46,573 nucleotides of DNA from an uncultured Roseburia sp. (lineage in GTDB: Bacteria; Bacillota; Clostridia; Lachnospirales; Lachnospiraceae): contig CAKQXQ010000018.1 in the NCBI GenBank assembly GCA_934292805.1, positions 1 through 46,573 on the forward strand. The letters are read 5' to 3'. The notes beneath the pieces are model-generated. The model did no database searches, was not told where the DNA came from, and saw only the letters and a list, made by a program, of their open reading frames with translations. Made by a program: the position numbers and the translations under genes. This document shows, in pieces, positions 25,156-31,662 of this stretch (the stretch's first letter is position 1; each line of letters begins with the position of its first letter).

Positions 25156-25736
25156 AACATTTTTCTGTCGGAATCTGCAGCTGTGACCGTGGATGTGGTG
25201 TGACGCACCTGACAATTGCTCTGGCTAATTACTGTTCTTCAAAATTACGGAAATCCACTGCATGTCTGGAAATAAATCACACCGGTGCGTTTAACAGACT
25301 CTCTGCATTCACTTCGGAAAAAACTCCTTATTCCAAATTGAAAGCCAATCCTGTTATTTCTATTTATAATGTGGATTACTATCCAACCATATCTCTTGAA
25401 AATATTCCTGAGATTTTTGGCAAAGGCTACTGCTATCTGCTGCTGGACTTTGGAGTTCTTACCGATCTTACTTTCCACGAATTCCTGCGATGTGACCGCA
25501 AAATTGTAATTGGCAGTCTTTCTCCATGGAAAGAAGATCTTTACCATCAGTTTTTTAATAACTATTTATTACAAATGCAATGGAACAGCTTTGTCTGTCT
25601 TGTACTGTTTGGGGAAAAACAGGATATCCATAGATTTTCCGGTAAATATCACATTTCCATGAAACAAATTCCTTTTATAAGAAATCCGTTTCATATCACA
25701 CAAGAACAGTTTCCGTTTTTACAGGAGCTGCTTTAG
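25125..25736 (+). CDS. Second TadZ/MinD-like degenerate P-loop protein, apparent ATT start
   Basis: About 203 residues if begun at ATT 25125, which follows AAAGGAG at a 9-base gap. The first GTG (25200) would cut through the nucleotide loop, which reads SVGICSCDRGCGVTHLTIAL. The loop layout, ending in TH, parallels the loop in the kinase fusion (GTRQGVGTTH), so the two probably arose by duplication. YLLLDFGVLTDL is the Walker B-like strand. Probably a positioning or regulatory partner of the Tad machine. Read in another frame over the kinase gene's last 31 bases. Confidence 0.75.
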   Translation: MFKFQNKTTIKHFSVGICSCDRGCGVTHLTIALANYCSSKLRKSTACLEINHTGAFNRLSAFTSEKTPYSKLKANPVISIYNVDYYPTISLENIPEIFGKGYCYLLLDFGVLTDLTFHEFLRCDRKIVIGSLSPWKEDLYHQFFNNYLLQMQWNSFVCLVLFGEKQDIHRFSGKYHISMKQIPFIRNPFHITQEQFPFLQELL

Positions 25737-25747
25737 GAGGCATTCTT

Positions 25748-26632
25748 ATATTACATAATCGTAAAAAAACCATATTAATTACATTTTTTATCAGTCTTTG
25801 TCTGCTTGGTCTGCCATTTTGTCTGATGTTGTGGCTGCAATACAACAGCTGTAGGGATCTTCGCACTTCCGTCGAGGCATACGAAGCCAGGGAACTCGCA
25901 TATTCAGACACGGTTGTATATGTTCTTGCAAAAGAACTGTCTGCAGGCGAACAGGTAACCAAAGACATGCTTACAGCCTGTACCATTCGTTTACCCGTTT
26001 CACAGAATGTTGCAGCCGGTGCAGATATCAATTCACTTGTTGGATGTTATGCTAAAACTTCCTTAAAAAAAGGATGTATCGTAACACCTGATCTGTTTTA
26101 TGATGATATCTCTCTTGCAATACGTAACCGCTATCTTGAAATTTCAGATATTCTCCTTCCGGAAAATATCCGCAAAAACGATCTGATAGATGTACGTATT
26201 TCTTTCCCAAATGGTGAAGATTTTATTTTACTGCAAAAGCATCCGGTTGTCTCTCTGCTGACTGAAACTGTGAATGATTCTGTATCTGTCTACGGACTTT
26301 CACTGACTCTGTCAGAAGAAGAGCTTTTACGTCTCTCGAGCGCACGGGTTGATGTAAATCTGTACGAAGGTACTTACCTGTATGCTGTGATTTACCAGGC
26401 AGATTTTGAAAATGCTGCTGAAACCACCTACCCGGTAAATCCAGACGTATTTTGTTTAATGCAATGGGATCCAAATATTGTTTCACTTTTTACTGTTGAG
26501 AAAGAACAGGATAAACGTACTTTACTGGAAAACCATCTGCAGCTATTTATCCAGAAGGATACTGACAATTCTATCCTTCCTGTTTCAGGAAATGAATTGT
26601 CTGCTGAGGAAGATAATATATCACAAATGTAG
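25748..26632 (+). CDS. CpaB/RcpC-like SAF-domain protein, apparent ATA start
   Basis: About 294 residues. From ATA 25748 the protein reads (M)LHNRKKTILITFFISLCL, a basic start and membrane anchor. A SAF domain follows (VYVLAKELSAGEQVTKDMLT), the hallmark of CpaB/RcpC of Tad loci, then a beta-rich part and an acidic tail. AGGAGG at 25735-25740 lies seven bases before the ATA. The first ATG, 25826, has no SD and would delete most of the anchor. In Tad systems CpaB links platform and outer parts or binds wall glycans. Confidence 0.82.
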   Translation: MLHNRKKTILITFFISLCLLGLPFCLMLWLQYNSCRDLRTSVEAYEARELAYSDTVVYVLAKELSAGEQVTKDMLTACTIRLPVSQNVAAGADINSLVGCYAKTSLKKGCIVTPDLFYDDISLAIRNRYLEISDILLPENIRKNDLIDVRISFPNGEDFILLQKHPVVSLLTETVNDSVSVYGLSLTLSEEELLRLSSARVDVNLYEGTYLYAVIYQADFENAAETTYPVNPDVFCLMQWDPNIVSLFTVEKEQDKRTLLENHLQLFIQKDTDNSILPVSGNELSAEEDNISQM

Positions 26633-26686
26633 TCTTTGCTTTTTCCTTTTGGTCCATACTATTTTATATAGGGGGACATAAACTTA

Positions 26687-26899
26687 ATGTTTGAGCAGAC
26701 AAAAAAGCTTTATATGGAGCTGTCTTCTCTGGAAAACAGAGGAGTTACAATCTGGCTGGAAGGGACACCCAGTGACCCTCTTGGGGTAGCCAGTCAATTA
26801 AATATTCACGATGAGAATCAATATATGCGCGACTATGTATTTGAAGAGGGGAGGTTGAAGGAAGTTCATTTTGACAAAGTAGATTCGGAAGAATCTTAA
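26687..26899 (+). CDS. Small protein of unknown function, end of the kinase-cpaB arm
   Basis: 70 residues, acidic, soluble, no Cys. Reads MFEQTKKLYMELSSLENRGV and ends with an EGRLKEVHFDKV segment. A G-run SD lies ten bases before the ATG. It follows cpaB by 54 bp on the same strand, so it is probably the last gene of this arm, but I do not recognise the family. Confidence 0.6.
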   Translation: MFEQTKKLYMELSSLENRGVTIWLEGTPSDPLGVASQLNIHDENQYMRDYVFEEGRLKEVHFDKVDSEES

Positions 26900-26971
26900 T
26901 ATATTATATTATGACGTATCTCTAAGTATTAGTGATTATTTTTAGTATTTATTACTTATTAATGTTATGCA

Positions 26972-27035
26972 GTAGAAATGCACGTATGGATAAGAGTCCT
27001 CAATACCTGATACAATCCAGGTGCATGATAACTAC
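26972..27035 (+). ncRNA. Candidate structured RNA element (three-way junction)
   Basis: GTAG (26972-26975) can pair with CTAC (27032-27035); ATGCA (26978-26982) with TGCAT (27022-27026); inside lie a short GGA/TCC hairpin and a CCTG/CAGG hairpin (27006-27021). The layout is riboswitch-like and a terminator follows 30 bases later, before the GH18 gene. No known riboswitch consensus fits. It could equally be an ordinary 3' UTR. The 291-bp gap 26900-27190 holds nothing else I can name. Confidence 0.3.
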
Positions 27036-27064
27036 ACTTATTTGAACAAAGATAATATGCAAAA

Positions 27065-27093
27065 CAAAAACCGCTATTGCCAGGCGGTTTTTG
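27065..27093 (+). terminator. Intrinsic terminator before the GH18 gene
   Basis: AAAAACCGC pairs with GCGGTTTTT across a short loop, followed by TTTTTC. It ends the kinase-cpaB transcript or acts as an attenuator for the GH18 gene. Confidence 0.75.
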
Positions 27094-27190
27094 TTTTTCT
27101 TAAGAAATCTGCCACTGTTATTTTACCCTTCTCTATGCTAAAATAATCTTAATTTATACAAATGATCAAATATTACAGAAAGGGTTATTT

Positions 27191-28918
27191 ATGAAAAAGA
27201 AAATCATACCATTTATAGCAGCCGCAGTACTGATCCTTGTCATTATTTTATTCATGGTATTAGGCAATATTATCGAAAAATATACACCGTCCAAAGACCA
27301 GAAAGATGCACAGGAATACTATGGCATTACTACTGATACAGATGTTGCAATCATCTGTAATAATGAAGTGATTGAATCCAAAGGCAAACTGATCAATGAT
27401 GTCGTATATTTAAGTTACGAAACTGTCCGCAGTTATATCAATTCCCGGTTCTACTGGGATTCTAATGAAAATATCCTGCGTTATGCAACTGCCAGTGATC
27501 TTATCTCTGTCAATGCTGAAAGCAGCGATTACTCTGTAACAAAAGACACACAGTCCTTTGGACATACCATTGTCAAAGCAGATGCTTCTACTGCCTACAT
27601 TGCGATCGATTTCGTAAAACAGTATTCTGATTTTAAATATGAAGTTTATACGGATCCAAATCGTGTTGTCATCACAAATTCCTGGGGTGACTATCAGGCA
27701 GCTCCTGCTAAAAAGAACTGCGAGATCCGCTATCAGGGCGGAATTAAAAGTCCTATTATAACAGAAGTGACCAAAAATACCCCTCTAACCATATTAGAGA
27801 CTGGTGACACCTGGACAAAAGTTGCAACTGCAGATGGTTATATCGGATATATAAAATCTAAAAATCTCGGTTCTGCCTCAACCCAGACTCTTTCCAGTGA
27901 TTTCACACCAGAAGAGTTCGGGCACATTAGCAAGAATTTTAAAATCAATCTTGCATGGCATCAGGTAACTAACCAGACAGCAAATGGCAATGTTTCCTCG
28001 ATTCTCCAGAAATCCAAAGGGATAAATGTCCTTTCACCTACCTGGTTTTACTTAAACGACAACAATGGAAATCTCGCAAATCTTGCAAGTTCCAATTATG
28101 TTGATTACTGTCACCAGAATGGTGTTGAAGTGTGGGCTCTTGTAAGCAACCTTGAAAATCCTGACGTAGATACTGCTGCGGTACTTTCCCATACCTCATC
28201 AAGAGATAATCTCACAAACAATCTTATCTCTTATGCAATCCAATATAATCTGGATGGAATCAATGTTGATTTTGAAGCACTGTCTGTAGATGGCGTTGGC
28301 AACTCCTATATTCAGTTTATCCGCGAACTTTCTTTAAAATGTGCCAACAACGGAATTGTGCTCTCTGTTGATAACTATGTTCCTAGTGATTATACCAGAT
28401 TTTATAATCGTTCTGAGCAGGCACTCTTCGCTGATTACGTAATCGTAATGGCATACGATGAACACTATTCCGGTTCCGAAGAAGCCGGTTCTGTTGCTTC
28501 CATCGGATATGTTACACAAGGTGTAGAAGATACATTAAAAGAAGTTCCTGCAAATCAGCTGATTCTTGGCATGCCATTCTATACCAGAGTATGGTCTGAG
28601 ACACCTGCAAGTCAGCCGACTGATGAAGCAGACAGTGCAGCTTATTATGATCTCTCCTCTTATGCGACAAGCATGACTGAAGTTTCAAAGCTTCTAAAAG
28701 CAAATGGTGTAGAGCCAGTATGGCTGGAAGATGTCGGACAGAACTATGCCGAGTATCAGAATAATGGTGTAACTTACAAAATCTGGATTGAAGATGCTTC
28801 TTCTCTTGAGAAAAAACTCACTGTAATGGATCATTATGGTCTTGCTGGTGGTGCTTTCTGGAAGCTTGGAATGGAGGACAGCTCCATTTGGGATACTATT
28901 ATCAAATATATTAATTAA
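27191..28918 (+). CDS. Membrane-anchored SH3 / GH18 glycoside hydrolase
   Basis: 575 residues. Residues 5-27 are a membrane anchor. Next comes a domain like the copper-amine-oxidase N-terminal type (GKLINDVVYLSYETVRSYIN), an SH3 module (~185-228), then a GH18 barrel with the catalytic motif DGINVDFE at 355-362 and YDEHYSGSEEAGS. This resembles clostridial YaaH/SleL-type enzymes acting on peptidoglycan or cortex. ATG with AAAGGG upstream. A wall amidase gene follows, so the two probably act on the same polymer. Confidence 0.88.
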   Translation: MKKKIIPFIAAAVLILVIILFMVLGNIIEKYTPSKDQKDAQEYYGITTDTDVAIICNNEVIESKGKLINDVVYLSYETVRSYINSRFYWDSNENILRYATASDLISVNAESSDYSVTKDTQSFGHTIVKADASTAYIAIDFVKQYSDFKYEVYTDPNRVVITNSWGDYQAAPAKKNCEIRYQGGIKSPIITEVTKNTPLTILETGDTWTKVATADGYIGYIKSKNLGSASTQTLSSDFTPEEFGHISKNFKINLAWHQVTNQTANGNVSSILQKSKGINVLSPTWFYLNDNNGNLANLASSNYVDYCHQNGVEVWALVSNLENPDVDTAAVLSHTSSRDNLTNNLISYAIQYNLDGINVDFEALSVDGVGNSYIQFIRELSLKCANNGIVLSVDNYVPSDYTRFYNRSEQALFADYVIVMAYDEHYSGSEEAGSVASIGYVTQGVEDTLKEVPANQLILGMPFYTRVWSETPASQPTDEADSAAYYDLSSYATSMTEVSKLLKANGVEPVWLEDVGQNYAEYQNNGVTYKIWIEDASSLEKKLTVMDHYGLAGGAFWKLGMEDSSIWDTIIKYIN

Positions 28919-28980
28919 TGGATCATTCCTTTTATCAATATCCATACTTTCATTTCTATAACTTTTAATGAACGATACTA

Positions 28981-29030
28981 AATCCTATAGTCTGTGAATA
29001 CGATAGTAGAAACAGCCTATAGGATTTTTT
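28981..29030 (+). terminator. Terminator-like hairpin that also covers the SD of the next gene
   Basis: AATCCTATAG (28981-28990) pairs with CTATAGGATT (29017-29026), extended by CTGT/ACAG across one mismatch; six T follow and end at the next ATG. The AGGA that serves that ATG lies in the 3' arm. See findings. Confidence 0.75.
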
Positions 29031-29777
29031 ATGGAAATCAAAAATTTAACCTCTAAAATTGAACTCTGTATGGGGATTTTTATCGTTATCTGTGCATTTC
29101 TTCTGTCCAGAAAAGATGTATTTCCTGTAAACTCTCTACCGGCTTCCGTTTGTATCACTATCGATGCCGGACATGGTGGAAGTGATCCCGGGAAAATAGG
29201 GATAAATCATGCAAAGGAGAAAGATATCAATCTTGTCATTGCAAAAAAATTAAAAGATATTTTGGCGGCGAATGGTGTGAAAGTAATTATGACCAGAGAA
29301 TCCGATCATGGACTTTATTCAGATGACACCATAAATAAAAAGGTGGAAGATATGCAGAAACGCTGTCAGATTATTTCAGACTCCGATTCATTGTTCACGA
29401 TCAGCATTCATCAGAACAGTTATCCCACATCAGACATCCGGGGCGCACAGGTTTTTTATTATGGTCAGTCAGAAAAAGGAAAGCTTCTCGCCGAAACCCT
29501 ACAGCATTCACTCGTCACATTGGTTGATCCTGATAATCACCGGCAAGCAAAAGCTAACGAAAGCTACTATTTGCTAAAAAAAACACCCACACCTACTGTT
29601 ATCGTAGAATGTGGGTTCTTAAGTAATCCTGAAGAAGCGGATCTGCTTCTTCAGGATGAATATCAGGATAAAATTGTTGCTGCGATCTATTCCGGCATTC
29701 AGACTTATCTCCGTCAGGAAATACCGGATTCACTCTCTACCGAAAGTGATCAAAATTTAAATACAGCTACTCCATAA
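29031..29777 (+). CDS. N-acetylmuramoyl-L-alanine amidase (Amidase_3, CwlD-like)
   Basis: 248 residues. An N-terminal membrane segment (LCMGIFIVICAFLLS) is followed by the zinc amidase domain: ITIDAGHGGSDPG with a zinc His, ISIHQNS with another, and VIVECGFLSNPEEA with the catalytic Glu. It removes the stem peptide from muramic acid; CwlD of this type makes muramic lactam precursors in spore cortex. It ends inside glgB, overlapping tail to tail by 28 bp. Its only SD is held in the hairpin just upstream. Confidence 0.9.
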   Translation: MEIKNLTSKIELCMGIFIVICAFLLSRKDVFPVNSLPASVCITIDAGHGGSDPGKIGINHAKEKDINLVIAKKLKDILAANGVKVIMTRESDHGLYSDDTINKKVEDMQKRCQIISDSDSLFTISIHQNSYPTSDIRGAQVFYYGQSEKGKLLAETLQHSLVTLVDPDNHRQAKANESYYLLKKTPTPTVIVECGFLSNPEEADLLLQDEYQDKIVAAIYSGIQTYLRQEIPDSLSTESDQNLNTATP

Positions 29778-31642
29778 CCGGATAATGGGTATGCAAAAGA
29801 ATATGGTCTTCCATCGCATTCGGATTTCACTGCTTTGTATGCAAGTTCTTTCTCCTTACCAGTGCCACCGAATTCTGCTGCATCACTGTCTAACACCAGC
29901 TTGTATGTTTTTCTTCTCGGCACACCAATACGATAATCCGGACGCTCTACAGGTGTGAAATTGCATACAAACAAAAGATTATTCTTACCATCTTTACTTT
30001 TACGGATAAAACTGTAAATGCTTCTGTCTCTGTCATCTGCATTGATCCATTCGAATCCATCCCAGCTGCAGTCCTGCTCATAAAGTGCACGGTTTTTATT
30101 ATACAGATGAAGCAGTGCCTTCACCCAGTTCTGCATCTGTTTGTGATCTGGGTTCTCCAACAGATACCAGTCTAATTCTCTTGCCTCACTCCATTCCTGA
30201 AGCTGCGCAAATTCCTGTCCCATAAATAGCAGTTTCTTTCCAGAATGTCCGAACATGAACGCATATCCAACCATAAGATTCTGGAATTTTTCTCTTCCAA
30301 GTCCCGGCATCTTATTGATCATGGAACATTTCAAATGCACCACTTCATCATGGGATAATACAAGAATGTACTTCTCACTCTCATTATAGCTCATCGCAAA
30401 TGTCATTTTGTAATGATTATCTTTTCTGAAATATGGATCCAGTTTCATATAATCAAGAAAATCATGCATCCATCCCATATTCCATTTATAACTGAAGTTC
30501 AATCCATCATCTTCTACTTTGCCTGTCACTTTCGGCCAGGCTGTTGACTCTTCTGCGATCATCACAGCTCCGTGGTTACGTCCAAGGATCAATGTATTAA
30601 TATGCTTAAAGAATTCGATCGCTTCAAGGTTCTTATTGTCTCCATAAATATTACGAACCCACTGACCTTCTTCTTTTCCATAATCAAGATACAGCATGGA
30701 AGCAACTGCATCTACACGTAATCCGTCAATATGATAATGTTCAATCCACATTAAGGCACTTCCTATCAGGAAGTTCTTAACCTCGTTCTTACCATAATCA
30801 AAAATCTTTGTTCCCCAGTCCGGATGCTCTCCCTTTCTTGGATCTGCATACTCATACAGACAGGTTCCATCAAATTCCGCCAGTCCATGTGCATCTTTTG
30901 GGAAGTGAGCCGGTACCCAGTCTAAAATAACGCCGATCTTGTGCTTATGGCATTCATTGATAAAATATGCAAAATCCTCCGGTTTTCCATATCTTGAAGT
31001 CGGTGCATAATATCCTGTTACCTGATATCCCCAGGATCCGTCGAATGGGTATTCAGAAATGCCCATTAATTCGATATGTGTATATCCCATTTCTTTCACA
31101 TAAGGAATCAGAGACTTTGCAAGATCTCTGTAAGAATAAAAACCATCGTCTTCTCTACCCGGATGTCTTCTCCAGGAACCTGGATGTACTTCATAAATCG
31201 CCATAGGCTGACTGTATACATCTTCACAAGCCGCTCTTTCTTCCATCCATTTACTGTCTGACCATTTAAAATGTTCGATATCTGCAATCGCAGATGCAGT
31301 ACCTGGACGAAGTTCTGCATAATTTGCATAAGGATCTGCCTTGTAAAGACGATTACCATCTTTTGTTTCGATCACATACTTATATAAGTCTCCCTCTTTC
31401 ACTCCCGGAATGAATGTCTCATAAATATCCATGGACTCCAGACGTTCCATTTCGTTCGCTGTTTCATCCCAGTCGTTAAATGTTCCGATAACAAAAACCC
31501 GGCTGGCATTCGGTGCCCACAGATCAAAGCTTGCTCCCTTTACCTTTTTCTCCGTTTTCAAATGAGCACCAAGCTTACGATAAATCTCATAATGTGTTGC
31601 CTGTCCAAATAAATATCGATCCAGTTCTGTAAAATTTGCCAT
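29750..31642 (-). CDS. glgB: 1,4-alpha-glucan branching enzyme
   Basis: 630 residues, normal for GlgB. An N-terminal CBM48 part (FDLWAPNASRVFVIGTFNDW) precedes the GH13 barrel: GLRVDAVASMLY with the nucleophile Asp, MIAEES with the acid/base Glu, and VLSHDEVVH with the third catalytic Asp. It makes alpha-1,6 branches in glycogen. No other glg gene is next to it; it shares a transcript with the TPR/ATPase gene 20 bp upstream. Confidence 0.95.
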   Translation of the reverse strand: MANFTELDRYLFGQATHYEIYRKLGAHLKTEKKVKGASFDLWAPNASRVFVIGTFNDWDETANEMERLESMDIYETFIPGVKEGDLYKYVIETKDGNRLYKADPYANYAELRPGTASAIADIEHFKWSDSKWMEERAACEDVYSQPMAIYEVHPGSWRRHPGREDDGFYSYRDLAKSLIPYVKEMGYTHIELMGISEYPFDGSWGYQVTGYYAPTSRYGKPEDFAYFINECHKHKIGVILDWVPAHFPKDAHGLAEFDGTCLYEYADPRKGEHPDWGTKIFDYGKNEVKNFLIGSALMWIEHYHIDGLRVDAVASMLYLDYGKEEGQWVRNIYGDNKNLEAIEFFKHINTLILGRNHGAVMIAEESTAWPKVTGKVEDDGLNFSYKWNMGWMHDFLDYMKLDPYFRKDNHYKMTFAMSYNESEKYILVLSHDEVVHLKCSMINKMPGLGREKFQNLMVGYAFMFGHSGKKLLFMGQEFAQLQEWSEARELDWYLLENPDHKQMQNWVKALLHLYNKNRALYEQDCSWDGFEWINADDRDRSIYSFIRKSKDGKNNLLFVCNFTPVERPDYRIGVPRRKTYKLVLDSDAAEFGGTGKEKELAYKAVKSECDGRPYSFAYPLSGYGVAVFKF

Positions 31643-31662
31643 ATCCCTATACCCCTTTTTAT

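Noticed and set aside
26998..27030. TPP riboswitch, suggested by ACCTGAT followed by a hairpin
   Set aside because: The CTGAGA element and the rest of the TPP core are missing, and the downstream gene is a wall hydrolase.
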